The position numbers and the translations under genes are program-made. Under the pieces are notes generated by a model, which saw only the letters and a program-made list of their open reading frames with translations, ran no database searches and was not told where the DNA came from. 64,000 bases of DNA, taken from positions 930,001-994,000 of the forward strand of contig NZ_VAJL01000001.1 of assembly GCF_006175945.1 (NCBI RefSeq). The letters are read 5' to 3'. Every line of letters begins with the position of its first letter. Position 1 is the first letter of the stretch. Below, one piece after another: positions 37,132-46,222 of this stretch. Source of the stretch: Chryseobacterium mulctrae (lineage in GTDB: Bacteria > Bacteroidota > Bacteroidia > Flavobacteriales > Weeksellaceae).

Positions 37132-37962
37132 ATGAAAAGTTGCTTATTTCTACTTGTATTATTTTTCAGTCTGAGTACTGCACAAACCAACCGCTTTTTC
37201 TACGAGGTAAAATTCAAAGAAGATTCTACTCAAACTGAACATCAGAAAGTTTTTATGGTTTTGGATATTAATCTTAATGAAACAAAATATTATGACAATA
37301 CTTTCTTGGAAAAAGATTCCATCAATAAAGCAAATCATTCCCAACTTACCAATTGGACAAGCCAAATTCCTGTAACGAGAAAAAAAAATTCAAATAAAAA
37401 TATCAATTATACTTTTATAGACGATCAGCTTTATTCTTATCCTACCGAAGATTTGATACAATGGAAATTGTCTGATAAAACTAAAAAATATTTGCACTTT
37501 AATCTTCAGCAAGCAACTACAAATTTTGGTGGCAGAAAATGGACGGCTTGGTTTACAAAAGAGATTCCGCTTTCAGAAGGTCCTTATAAATTCACAGGAT
37601 TACCGGGGCTTATTGTTTTGTTAGAAGATGATCACAACCAATATAGTTTTAGTCTTGTTAAAAGTAAAAAATTAGAAAAGACATACGATACATCAAACTT
37701 TCTGGAAGTTCGTTATGGAAATAAACCGCTTCCGATAAGCGAGAAAATATATCTGAAAAAATCTCTTGAATATTATAACGATCCTTTGCAAGAAATAAGA
37801 GCAGAAATGAAAAATGGAACAATAAAAAGCTATGAAGACGGAGGAAAACAGTATAGTAAACCTGAAGAATTAGTACCTTTAATTCGAGAAGAGCAGGAAT
37901 ATATCCGCCAAAATAATAATCCTATTGAGCTTAATAAAGCTATAAAATATCCTGTGAAATAA
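37132..37962 (+). CDS. GLPGLI-family exported protein
   Basis: 276 aa with a signal peptide (MKSCLFLLVLFFSLSTAQ). GPYKFTGLPGLIVLLEDDHNQYSFSLV contains the diagnostic GLPGLI string at about 160. The family is found in Bacteroidota, is exported and has no established function. TATCTTAG near 37109 is a possible promoter box. The stop codon overlaps the start of a 45-aa membrane protein (TAATG), so the two are translationally coupled. Confidence 0.88.
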   Translation: MKSCLFLLVLFFSLSTAQTNRFFYEVKFKEDSTQTEHQKVFMVLDINLNETKYYDNTFLEKDSINKANHSQLTNWTSQIPVTRKKNSNKNINYTFIDDQLYSYPTEDLIQWKLSDKTKKYLHFNLQQATTNFGGRKWTAWFTKEIPLSEGPYKFTGLPGLIVLLEDDHNQYSFSLVKSKKLEKTYDTSNFLEVRYGNKPLPISEKIYLKKSLEYYNDPLQEIRAEMKNGTIKSYEDGGKQYSKPEELVPLIREEQEYIRQNNNPIELNKAIKYPVK

Positions 37963-38099
37963 TGCCTGAATTTCTTTTACTTTATTTTCTCCCATTAGCA
38001 GCAATCTCTATAATTGTATCTACCGTTTTTTTTACCATTAAAAAATATGATATTATTAAAAAGTATAAGCAACCTAATTCCAAACAATTAAAAATATAA
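37962..38099 (+). CDS. 45-aa single-span membrane protein
   Basis: An ATG at 37962-37964 overlaps the stop of the GLPGLI gene by one base. It encodes MPEFLLLYFLPLAAISIIVS followed by TVFFTIKKYDIIKKYKQPN and a few residues to TAA at 38097-38099. It has one hydrophobic segment (about 4-25) and a Lys-rich cytoplasmic-type tail (positive-inside). I know no family for it. The start overlap and clean composition make it a likely real small gene linked to the GLPGLI protein. Confidence 0.6.
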   Translation: MPEFLLLYFLPLAAISIIVSTVFFTIKKYDIIKKYKQPNSKQLKI

Positions 38100-38164
38100 A
38101 AGGTCTTATTATTGATAGCAATGGTCTTTTAAGACAGAAAATCTAATGGTGCAGTTTCGAAATT

Positions 38165-38431
38165 TTGATTAATGAAAATTCTATTTTTATTTTTCCAAGA
38201 AGCTTATACTTTATTCCTATCCGAAAGATTAATCTTATTTTTTCAAATTCGGATCGAAAATTTACAATGTCTCCACAAATTCTTAGAGAAATAATAATCA
38301 ATAAATACAGTATAGATTTTATATACTACCCACCTTTTTTGCTTTCCGGTAAACGTATAATCAGACTACAAAATCTGAATTCAGAAGAAATAAAAATTTT
38401 CAACGAATTAAAAACTCAAAAAAACTATTAG
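38165..38431 (+). CDS. possible small hypothetical protein
   Basis: An open frame of about 88 codons that would start at TTG 38165; no ATG with a good ribosome site precedes the conserved-looking part. It encodes SLYFIPIRKINLIFSNSDRKFTMSPQILREIIINKYSIDF and a charged C-terminus. No family recognised. It ends 27 bp before the YdeI-like gene. It may be a genuine small gene with an unusual start or the tail of a truncated one. Confidence 0.35.
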   Translation: MINENSIFIFPRSLYFIPIRKINLIFSNSDRKFTMSPQILREIIINKYSIDFIYYPPFLLSGKRIIRLQNLNSEEIKIFNELKTQKNY

Positions 38432-38458
38432 ATTTACATCAATCTAAATGCAAATAAA

Positions 38459-39016
38459 ATGTCTACAACCTTCTTCCCAACACCACAAGATTTCAGAGAC
38501 TGGCTCGATAAAAACCATAAAATCGAACAAGAATTATTGGTAGGTTTTTATAAAGTCGGAACCAAAAAGCCTTCAATAACTTGGTCTGAATCTGTAGATC
38601 AGGCTTTGTGTTTTGGCTGGATTGATGGCATAAGAAGATCGATCGATGAAGAAAGCTACAGCATCCGGTTTACACCAAGAAAACCGACGAGTATTTGGAG
38701 CGTTGTGAATATTAAAAAAATAGAAGAACTTACCAAAGCAGGATTGATGAAGGAAGCTGGTTTGGAAGCATTCAAGCTTAGAAAAGAAGAAAAATCAGGG
38801 ATTTATTCTCACGAAAAAGAACCTGCAAAACTTACATCAGAATACGAAAATCAGTTTAAAGCCAATAAAAAAGCGTGGGATTTTTTTGAAAAACAGGCTC
38901 CTTCTTACAAAAAAGTGATGATTCATTGGATCATGAGCGCCAAACAAGAGAAAACACAGATTTCACGATTAGAAAAAACTATTTCAGAAACTGAAAATGG
39001 AAAAAGAATTTCTTAG
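38459..39016 (+). CDS. YdeI/OmpD-associated-family protein
   Basis: 185 aa. It contains the YdeI-type core: FRDWLDKNHKIEQELLVGFYKVGTKKPSITWSESVDQALCFGWIDGIRRSIDEESYSIRFTPRKPTSIWSVVNIKKIEELTKAGLMKEAGLEAF, and a C-terminal helical region with PSYKKVMIHWIMSAKQEKTQ. The family is cytoplasmic and poorly understood; some members are linked to resistance to antimicrobial peptides or bacteriocins. No partner gene is apparent here. Confidence 0.85.
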   Translation: MSTTFFPTPQDFRDWLDKNHKIEQELLVGFYKVGTKKPSITWSESVDQALCFGWIDGIRRSIDEESYSIRFTPRKPTSIWSVVNIKKIEELTKAGLMKEAGLEAFKLRKEEKSGIYSHEKEPAKLTSEYENQFKANKKAWDFFEKQAPSYKKVMIHWIMSAKQEKTQISRLEKTISETENGKRIS

Positions 39017-39075
39017 AATCATACATTCAAATTCAGCTAAAATTTTATTATTTTTGAGATCCAAGCCAAAATAAT

Positions 39076-39786
39076 ATGAAGAAAATTGTTGCATTTTCAC
39101 TTTTAATCTATTGTATTTCGTGCAGTCCCGGTCCGGAAAAAAATAAAGATAAAAAGACGGTACGAAAAAAAGAAATTCAACAAATTGCCGTAGAAAAAGA
39201 TTCTTTACAACGAGACACCATCGAATTTGTTTCCTATAATGACGATTTTGATTATTCGCAGCTCAACGGTAAAAAAGGAAAGGAAGAAATCAGTTATATC
39301 AATGATCAAAATAACGACCGCAGTTTTCTGAGAGGTGACTTAATTGCTATTGAATATAAAAACGATTCGATCTACATTGCCGGAGACGGAGGAACTCCTC
39401 AAAATGCTGAATGGATTGTTTCAGCAAAAAAAATCAAAGACGGAAAAGTTTCAAAATTCAGAAAAGAATATAATCAGCCGATTAAGTATCATTACTCAAA
39501 AGAAGATGAAATTTCCAGTACTTATCTAGATCATTTATATAAGCTTGCAGAATATTACATCGCCAATTCAAAGAAAGATCTGATAAAAATTTCTCTCAAA
39601 AATAAAGAGCAACTCGGATATTCTGTTGAAAAGCAAAAGAAGAATGAGAAAGATTATTATGTCTTGGGAATTTATGTAGAATTTGAGCATAAAGTAAGTC
39701 CTTTTCAATGGCTTTATATTGATCCTGAAACCGACACAATCTATGAATACGATCTGCCCAATGACAAACTTATTAAGTTCCCGTAG
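39076..39786 (+). CDS. putative lipoprotein of unknown function
   Basis: 236 aa. The N-terminus MKKIVAFSLLIYCISCSPGPEKNKDKK has a short hydrophobic core and Cys16 in a lipobox-like place, followed by a charged linker. The rest is beta-rich and unrecognised. It ends 26 bp before the DUF4256 gene on the same strand. Confidence 0.65.
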   Translation: MKKIVAFSLLIYCISCSPGPEKNKDKKTVRKKEIQQIAVEKDSLQRDTIEFVSYNDDFDYSQLNGKKGKEEISYINDQNNDRSFLRGDLIAIEYKNDSIYIAGDGGTPQNAEWIVSAKKIKDGKVSKFRKEYNQPIKYHYSKEDEISSTYLDHLYKLAEYYIANSKKDLIKISLKNKEQLGYSVEKQKKNEKDYYVLGIYVEFEHKVSPFQWLYIDPETDTIYEYDLPNDKLIKFP

Positions 39787-39811
39787 TTTTAAACCTAAAA
39801 AAATTAAGAAA

Positions 39812-40375
39812 ATGCCACAAAAAAAACAATTATCCGAAAAAGAAACCATAGAACTTCTTGATATTCTGCAACAACGTTTTGAGAAAAATAAAAGCCGTCA
39901 TGAAAATCTGGAGTGGACAAAAATTGAGGCAAAATTAAATTCAAATCCATCAAAATTATGGTCACTTTATCAGATGGAAAACTCAGGCGGAGAACCCGAT
40001 GTTGTGGATTATGATGAAAAAACTGATGAATATATTTTCTTCGACTGTTCAGCTGAAAGCCCAAAAGGCAGAAGAAGCTTTTGCTACGATCGCAAAGCTC
40101 TGGATGCCCGAAAAGAACATAAACCACAGAACGATGTGATAACGGCTGCCAAAGAAATGGGGATAGAACTATTTTCTGAGGAGCAATACCGTTATTTACA
40201 AAGTTTAGGAAAATTTGATCTGAAAACTTCAAGCTGGATTAAAACTCCGAAAGATATCAGAGAATTGGGAGGCGCTTTATTTTGTGACCGTCGCTATAAC
40301 ACGGTTTTTGTCTATCACAACGGAGCCGATTCTTATTATGCAGCAAGAGCTTTCAGAGGAGTTTTGAAGGTTTAA
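39812..40375 (+). CDS. DUF4256-family protein
   Basis: 187 aa from the ATG at 39812 (MPQKKQLSEKETIELLD); longer in-frame starts overlap the preceding lipoprotein gene. It shows the DUF4256 pattern: LLDILQQRFEKNKSRHENLEWTKIEAKL...KLWSLYQMENSGGEPDVVDYD, then FFDCSAESPKGRRSFCYDRKALDARKEHKPQNDVITAAKEMGIELFSEEQYRYLQSLGKFDLKTSSWIKTP and GGALFCDRRYNTVFVYHNGADSYYAARAFRG. It is a conserved soluble protein with no assigned function. Confidence 0.8.
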   Translation: MPQKKQLSEKETIELLDILQQRFEKNKSRHENLEWTKIEAKLNSNPSKLWSLYQMENSGGEPDVVDYDEKTDEYIFFDCSAESPKGRRSFCYDRKALDARKEHKPQNDVITAAKEMGIELFSEEQYRYLQSLGKFDLKTSSWIKTPKDIRELGGALFCDRRYNTVFVYHNGADSYYAARAFRGVLKV

Positions 40376-40387
40376 TAATTATTTTTT

Positions 40388-40690
40388 ATGAATAAATTTA
40401 ATTTTTGGATTTTCGATAACCATTTGGATTCTCTCATTATTTTTTTTAATGAAATCACACAATTTAAAGCTTGCCCTGATTTAGAAAAAATCAAATATGA
40501 ACTTCATCAAACTGATAGTACTAAACAAATTTATTTTAATCTGATTACCCAAGACAATATAATAATTAATGCAGCAAGAGATTCGGATGATAGGGAGATT
40601 ATCCTTTGGTTAATCGAATATTCTAATGAGATTGCTGAACAAATATCTGATTTAGAACTTTACTTATCTTCTATTGAAAGTGAAATTTGA
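40388..40690 (+). CDS. small acidic hypothetical protein
   Basis: 100 aa, starting MNKFNFWIFDNHLDSLIIFFNE. No signal peptide or motif that I recognise. It is acidic, with an aromatic-rich N-terminus and a helical C-terminus (LIEYSNEIAEQISDLELYLSSIES). It lies 12 bp after the DUF4256 gene and 70 bp before an Imm22-like gene; size and acidity would suit an immunity protein, but that is only an inference. Confidence 0.6.
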   Translation: MNKFNFWIFDNHLDSLIIFFNEITQFKACPDLEKIKYELHQTDSTKQIYFNLITQDNIIINAARDSDDREIILWLIEYSNEIAEQISDLELYLSSIESEI

Positions 40691-40759
40691 GATAACACAA
40701 ATCAAATTATTTTTGAATACAAAAACTATATTCCTACCTTTGAGCTTTGAATAAATACT

Positions 40760-41146
40760 ATGAATACACAGGTTTTAGATTTTTGGGTAGGAAATTTCAG
40801 AACGGAAGAAGATTTTTTCCAGTTTGTAGAGGAAGATGAGAATTACTACATCGAAGAAGAATCTGATGACACTTATATTTCAAAATTTGCAGAATCACAA
40901 GACACCATCTGGTTTGATCAGGATTTAATGGAATACGGCTTTGAACAAAGCATTCAGCATTTTTCTGAATATTCTTTTGCTGACCAGTGGCTTCCCGTTC
41001 TATACAACAGATTGAATGAAATGAATCTTAAATTTGATATCAACTCTTTGGTTTTCGTAAGCCAAGGACAAATTCCAACACCAAAATCTATAGAAAATGA
41101 TGATTTTTCTTTGGTTTATGTAGGTGGAATTGAGTTTGAGTATTAA
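40760..41146 (+). CDS. Imm22-like immunity-family protein
   Basis: 128 aa, acidic and soluble. LDFWVGNFRTEEDFFQFVEEDENYY at the N-terminus and the later ADQWLPVLYNRLNEMNLKFDINSLVFVSQGQI...LVYVGGIEFEY match the pattern I know from Imm22, a family found beside polymorphic toxins. Immunity proteins bind and neutralise a cognate toxin. No toxin gene or Rhs, PAAR or T6SS gene is present in the window, so it would be an orphan or act on toxins of neighbouring cells. Confidence 0.65.
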   Translation: MNTQVLDFWVGNFRTEEDFFQFVEEDENYYIEEESDDTYISKFAESQDTIWFDQDLMEYGFEQSIQHFSEYSFADQWLPVLYNRLNEMNLKFDINSLVFVSQGQIPTPKSIENDDFSLVYVGGIEFEY

Positions 41147-41162
41147 TAATGAAAACCTAATT

Positions 41163-42146
41163 TCACTTTTTTACAACATCGTAAAAGTAAGGTGGTCTTA
41201 CACCCATCGGATAAACTACAAATCGACCTTTATTAGAAAAGTAAGTAATAAAGCCATCTTCTTTAGACTCATTTGGATAAAATATTATTTCAGCTGATTT
41301 TATTTTTGAGGAATTTTCTTCAATTTCCCCAATTTCATAATGGTCAAATATGAAAGGATTATCTGCAGGAAAATCGTAATAAACAATCTCTTTTTTTGCC
41401 AAATCTATCGTAGCATTTTGTTCTTTATCTAAAAACAATTGACGATTTCTCAAGTAATTTTCGATATCATTTTTATTTTTAAACGGAATAAAAGAAGCTT
41501 CAGAATTAGCAAATAAAACATCATTCAACCGATCAACTTCCAAACCTAATAAAGTGAGCTTTTTTTGATCTAATCTGAAATAGAAATAAAACTGTTTCTT
41601 TTGGTTTTTGCTTATTCCTATCGCCCAAAAATTACAGAGTTTCTCAAGTTTTTTATATTTATTAAAAAAAGATGGTGGATGAGAAGTGTAGGAATTATCA
41701 AAATTTTTAAGCAAAAAATTATTCTGATTTTTCTGTACAAAAAAACCTGTTTTAGAAAACTTAAAATCACCTAAATATTCTGGAAAACTTTCAAATTTTA
41801 CATTTTCAAATAAATCTGCATTCAGCCAATCTATTTCATACTCGATTTCCTTAAGAGCTGTGATAATAGGATAAGGTCCATCATGATAATACATGATCAT
41901 TCCTAAATCTGTATTGATATATTTATTGATATTTTTCTCTTGGTGAGAATTAAAATCTTTTACAAAATCTTTAAAAATAGCTGTAGAATCAGTATCTTTT
42001 TTCACAGAATCTGTAATCGAAATTTGTGATTTTTCTACTTTTGGAACTTCAACAATATTTTTATTATTCGGGTAAAAATAAATGATTAATGGTACTATTA
42101 TTACAATACTCAGAACAATAAAAATATATGTTTTAGTTCGGTTCAT
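41163..42146 (-). CDS. membrane-anchored hypothetical protein
   Basis: 327 aa. One N-terminal membrane segment (TYIFIVLSIVIIVPLIIYFYP, about 6-26), then a linker and a large domain outside the membrane. No known family. The C-terminal segment KEIVYYDFPADNPFIFDHYEIGEIEE...GRFVVYPMGVRPPYFYD looks conserved. It starts 9 bp after the polA stop on the same strand, so it may be read through from polA. Confidence 0.7.
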   Translation of the reverse strand: MNRTKTYIFIVLSIVIIVPLIIYFYPNNKNIVEVPKVEKSQISITDSVKKDTDSTAIFKDFVKDFNSHQEKNINKYINTDLGMIMYYHDGPYPIITALKEIEYEIDWLNADLFENVKFESFPEYLGDFKFSKTGFFVQKNQNNFLLKNFDNSYTSHPPSFFNKYKKLEKLCNFWAIGISKNQKKQFYFYFRLDQKKLTLLGLEVDRLNDVLFANSEASFIPFKNKNDIENYLRNRQLFLDKEQNATIDLAKKEIVYYDFPADNPFIFDHYEIGEIEENSSKIKSAEIIFYPNESKEDGFITYFSNKGRFVVYPMGVRPPYFYDVVKK

Positions 42147-42155
42147 TTCTATTTT

Positions 42156-45005
42156 CTAATGCGCTTCCAACCAGTTCTTCCCTACTCCAACTTCAACCAA
42201 TAACGGAACTTGCGTTTCAATAGCACTTTCCATTTCTTTTTTGATCAGCTTTGTAGCAACTTCAACTTCTTCGATTGGCGCTTCAAACAACAATTCATCA
42301 TGTACCTGAAGAAGCATTTTGGTTTGAAGATTTTGCGCTTCCAGTTCTTTATCAATTTTGATCATTGCCACTTTCACAACATCAGCCGCACTTCCCTGAA
42401 TAGGAGCATTAACGGCATTTCTTTCAGCATGAGCCCGCACCACAAAATTTCCCGAATTGATGTCCTTCAAGTGACGTTTTCTTCCCAAAATAGTTTCTAC
42501 ATAACCTTGTTCACGAGCTTTCGCTACCTGTTCAGCCATATAAGCTTTCAATTTCGGGTAGGTTTCGTAATACGCCTCTATCATTTGCTTTGCTTCTGAT
42601 CTCGATAATCCGGTTTGTTCTGCTAAAGCAAAAGCTCCCTGACCGTATAAAATTCCAAAGTTGACGGTTTTTGCCTGACTTCTCTGCGTTTTTGAAACTT
42701 CTTCCAATGGAATTTTAAATAATTTTGCCGCCGTAGAAGCGTGAATATCTTCACCATCCTGGAACGCCTTGATCATATTATCTTCACCGGAAATTTCGGC
42801 AATCAGACGCAATTCGATTTGAGAATAATCGGCAGAAATAATTTTCTTCCCTTCTCCTGAAACAAACGCTCCACGAATTTGTTGACCTCTCAACGTACGA
42901 ATCGGAATATTCTGTAAATTCGGATTTACACTTGCCAAACGACCTGTTGCAGCCGTGGTTTGTGAGAAATTGGTATGAACTCTGTTGTCGTCTTTATCAA
43001 TCTGTGACGGCAATGCATCAACATAGGTCGATTTCAGTTTCTGATACGTTCTGTATTCTAAAATATGCTGAATAATTTCGTGCTTTGAAGATAATTTCTG
43101 TAAAATATCTTCCGAGGTTGCGTATTGTCCGGTTTTTGTTTTTTTAGCTTTTGGGTCGAGTTGCATTTTTTCAAATAAAACTTCTCCCAACTGTCTCGGT
43201 GAATTCATATTGAATTCTTCACCCGAAATTTCAAATATTTTAGCTTCTAATTGTCTTAAATCATTCTCAAGATCGATACTTTCCTGAGCCAGCCATTTTT
43301 CATCTAAAGAAATCCCTGCCAATTCCATTTTAGCCAAAACTTCCATTAACGGCATTTCGATATTGAAGAAAAGATCTTCTAAATTTTCTTTCTTTAATTG
43401 TGGCGCAAACAATTCATATAACTGAAAAGTAATATCTGCATCTTCTGCGGCGTAATCGGTCTGCGTTCGCAGATCTGCGTCTCTGAAGCTCCCCTGATTT
43501 TTACCTTTTTTACCAATAATGGTTTCAATAGAAACGGGTTTATAATTTAAATAAACCTCAGAAAGATAATCCATCCCATGTCTTCCGTCCGGATTTAAAA
43601 GGTAATGCGCAATCATCGTGTCGAACATTGCTCCTTTTACCGTAACATTATATTGTTGAAGAACTTTATAATCGTATTTTAGGTTATGTGCGATTTTAAT
43701 TAAATCTTCCTTTTCAAAGAAAGGTCTGAAAATTTCTAACGTTTGCAAAACTTCGCCCTGATCTTCAGAAAGCGGAATATAATACGCCAAACCTTTTTTG
43801 TAAGAAAAGCTCATTCCGACCAATTCGGCTTCCAGCTCGTTTAAAGAAGTCGTTTCTGTATCGAAACAAACTGCTTTTTGTTGTAATAAGTTTTGAACTA
43901 AAATTTTCTGCGCTTTCGGATTGTCTACAAACTGGTATAAATGGTCGTTGTCTGTAATCGTAGATTTTGTGGAAGATGCCTGATCGAGCTCTTCATAGGT
44001 TGCAAAAAGATCGAGTTGCCCGACATTTTTAGCCACTTTTTGTTGTGGTGTTTCTGCCTGAGATTCTTTGCTTTCTTTTTTCTGAACATCACCGGTTACC
44101 AAACCAGTTTGAGCGGGAGCAAAAGCACGATATAGGTTTTCGTATAATCTGGTAAATTCTATTTCATCAAAAACAATTTTTACTTTTTCAAAATCCGGAG
44201 TTTCCAAATCGTATTGCTCCTGATTGAATTCTACAGGTGCATCGCAAATAATGGTTGCTAATTTTTTAGATAAAATTCCACGTTCTGCTGAAGCCTCGAT
44301 CTTTTCTTTAATTTTACCTTTCAGTTGATCTGTATTGGCTAAAAGATTTTCAATGCTTCCAAATTCCTGTAAGAATTTCATGGCTGTTTTTTCACCAACA
44401 CCATCCAATCCGGGAATATTATCTACCGCATCACCCATCATTGCCAAATAATCAATCACCTGTTTTGGATCTTTGATCCCGTATTTTGCATTCACTTCTT
44501 CGACACCTAAAATTTCTATTTCGCCACCTTTTGATGATGGTTTATACATTTTAATTTTATCGGTCACCAATTGAGCAAAATCTTTATCAGGAGTTACCAT
44601 AAATGTGGTATACCCTTCTTTTTCTGCTTTACATGCAATCGTTCCGATAACATCATCAGCTTCATAGCCTTCTACTCCCAAATAAGGAATGTGCATGGCT
44701 TCTAAAATTCTATGAATATAAGGAACTGCAATTTTTATCGCTTCTGGAGTTTCGCTTCGGTTGGCTTTGTATTCTGCAAAATCATCTGTTCTTACACTTG
44801 CCTGACCGACATCAAAAACAACCGCTAAATGGGTAGGTTTTTCTCTTCTAATTAATTCGATCAAAGAATTCGTAAAACCAAAAATTGCAGATGTATCAAT
44901 TCCTGTACTTGTAATTCTCGGACTTCTGATCAATGCATAATACCCTCTGAAAATCATCGCATACGCATCGATGAGAAAAAGCCTTTTATCTTGTGTTGCC
45001 TCCAT
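42156..45005 (-). CDS. polA: DNA polymerase I
   Basis: 949 aa from the ATG at 45003-45005 (MEATQDKRLFLIDAYAMIFRGYY); an open extension upstream lacks coding character. Domains: 5'-3' exonuclease (1-310; VVFDVGQASVRTDDFAEYKANR, GYEADDVIGTI, PDKDFAQLV), a 3'-5' exonuclease domain with VCFDTETTSLNELEAELVG and AHNLKYDYKVLQ so proofreading residues appear present, and the polymerase with DYSQIELRLIAEIS (motif A), RSQAKTVNFGILYG (motif B) and LQVHDELLFE (motif C). It serves Okazaki-fragment processing and repair. The gene borders the GAPS4-like insertion. Confidence 0.97.
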   Translation of the reverse strand: MEATQDKRLFLIDAYAMIFRGYYALIRSPRITSTGIDTSAIFGFTNSLIELIRREKPTHLAVVFDVGQASVRTDDFAEYKANRSETPEAIKIAVPYIHRILEAMHIPYLGVEGYEADDVIGTIACKAEKEGYTTFMVTPDKDFAQLVTDKIKMYKPSSKGGEIEILGVEEVNAKYGIKDPKQVIDYLAMMGDAVDNIPGLDGVGEKTAMKFLQEFGSIENLLANTDQLKGKIKEKIEASAERGILSKKLATIICDAPVEFNQEQYDLETPDFEKVKIVFDEIEFTRLYENLYRAFAPAQTGLVTGDVQKKESKESQAETPQQKVAKNVGQLDLFATYEELDQASSTKSTITDNDHLYQFVDNPKAQKILVQNLLQQKAVCFDTETTSLNELEAELVGMSFSYKKGLAYYIPLSEDQGEVLQTLEIFRPFFEKEDLIKIAHNLKYDYKVLQQYNVTVKGAMFDTMIAHYLLNPDGRHGMDYLSEVYLNYKPVSIETIIGKKGKNQGSFRDADLRTQTDYAAEDADITFQLYELFAPQLKKENLEDLFFNIEMPLMEVLAKMELAGISLDEKWLAQESIDLENDLRQLEAKIFEISGEEFNMNSPRQLGEVLFEKMQLDPKAKKTKTGQYATSEDILQKLSSKHEIIQHILEYRTYQKLKSTYVDALPSQIDKDDNRVHTNFSQTTAATGRLASVNPNLQNIPIRTLRGQQIRGAFVSGEGKKIISADYSQIELRLIAEISGEDNMIKAFQDGEDIHASTAAKLFKIPLEEVSKTQRSQAKTVNFGILYGQGAFALAEQTGLSRSEAKQMIEAYYETYPKLKAYMAEQVAKAREQGYVETILGRKRHLKDINSGNFVVRAHAERNAVNAPIQGSAADVVKVAMIKIDKELEAQNLQTKMLLQVHDELLFEAPIEEVEVATKLIKKEMESAIETQVPLLVEVGVGKNWLEAH

Positions 45006-45220
45006 ATTTTGAATAATGAACAAATATATGAAATCGGGATGAGCGGTCAAAAATAAAGAGCAGAGATGAGAGGAATGCTTACAATTATTTCGTTCGTCAG
45101 TTCGATTGAGATTCTGAAAGAATTTTGTAGCGAGAATTATAGTTTTTTTCATTAAGAGTAGAAATAAATTGTTTTGCGTGTGGATATTATTTATTTTTAG
45201 AAAAAATATATTTTGGATTG

Positions 45221-45250
45221 ACGCATTGCGTGAAGCCAAACGTTACATGC
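45221..45250. other. junction-like sequence upstream of the GAPS4-like module
   Basis: A perfect palindrome, ACGCATTGCGT (45221-45231), is followed by GAAGCCAAACGTTACATGC. A partly similar ACGTTATGC occurs at 50479-50487, past the far end of the accessory stretch. These could mark the edges of an inserted block; no duplication is exact, so this is tentative. Confidence 0.3.
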
Positions 45251-45282
45251 AATTATACCAAACAGAACTTTATTAAAAACTT

Positions 45283-46218
45283 ATGGGAGAATGGTCTAAA
45301 TCAATTGGAGAAAAAGGAGAAAAAATTGTGAAATTTGTATTTGAAGAAATACTAAATTACAATTCACTTCAAGAGAATAACTCAATAAATTGCAATAAAG
45401 GAACAAAGCATAAAGACGCTTCTGCAAAAAACAACAAAACAACACATGGAATTGATGGATTAGTTACCTACAAATCCCCATTAGAAGATTACACTTTAGA
45501 TATTGGTGTTATTTCTTCAAAATATGTAGGTGATGAATATCCTAAATATCCTTCTACTCTTTTTAAATCTCATATTAAAGATTTAGCATACACATTGGAA
45601 TGTTTTAATTATTCCAAAGAGAAAAGTAACCTAAACCAAAGTTTTACTGGTGTTAATAAAACCGACATTTTTGGTATTTTGGTTTGGTTATCAAATAAAA
45701 GTCCAATAAACTTTGATTTATCAGCTGTTGTATCGAAAGTTCAAATTGATAACGATTTAGTTTTCGATAAAATATTACTTTTAGATAATAATAAAGTTAA
45801 TTTTTTATACGAAAGTATTTTTAGAACCAAAGAAAATTTTGGTGTTTCAAATGTTGATTTTGTATACCATAATTCTGGATTAAACTTCGCATCGATACAT
45901 GAATATTCATTCGGAAAAACGTTTCCTTTGAACTATCTATATTCAGATATTATTCCTTTAAGAATTCAAAATGGAAAAGACATTGAATTCAGAATTTTCA
46001 TTAATGATGATTATTCCGAAGAACAATTTTCTCAAATTCTAACATTTGCAAAAACTTTTGACCATCTTAATTCTACAGATAGGACTGTTTTATATTTTAA
46101 GACGTATGATTATTTAATAAACGACAATTCAATTAAACAAACTTTATCAAATTTTCCAACGTATACTTTAAATGAAAATTTATTAGTAAAAAAATTCCCA
46201 TCTGACTTTAGAAATTAA
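45283..46218 (+). CDS. GapS4a-like defence protein (PD-(D/E)XK-type nuclease)
   Basis: 311 aa. The N-terminus MGEWSKSIGEKGEKIVKFVFEEIL and the core THGIDGLVTYKSP...LDIGVISSKYVG follow the pattern I know from GapS4a: an N-terminal helix, the acidic residue D58 and a terminal xxK (K80) of a PD-(D/E)XK-like fold, although the usual Glu before that Lys is Ser. GAPS4 is a two-gene antiphage system found on Vibrio mobile islands. The partner-like gene follows 4 bp later. The DNA is clearly AT-richer than polA on one side and the IS91 element on the other. Assignment rests on recalled family patterns. Confidence 0.6.
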   Translation: MGEWSKSIGEKGEKIVKFVFEEILNYNSLQENNSINCNKGTKHKDASAKNNKTTHGIDGLVTYKSPLEDYTLDIGVISSKYVGDEYPKYPSTLFKSHIKDLAYTLECFNYSKEKSNLNQSFTGVNKTDIFGILVWLSNKSPINFDLSAVVSKVQIDNDLVFDKILLLDNNKVNFLYESIFRTKENFGVSNVDFVYHNSGLNFASIHEYSFGKTFPLNYLYSDIIPLRIQNGKDIEFRIFINDDYSEEQFSQILTFAKTFDHLNSTDRTVLYFKTYDYLINDNSIKQTLSNFPTYTLNENLLVKKFPSDFRN

Positions 46219-46222
46219 GAAT

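Noticed and set aside
42156..45239. Longer start for DNA polymerase I at 45239
   Set aside because: The 78 extra codons have no homology pattern; the conserved N-terminus begins at MEATQDKRLFLID (45005).
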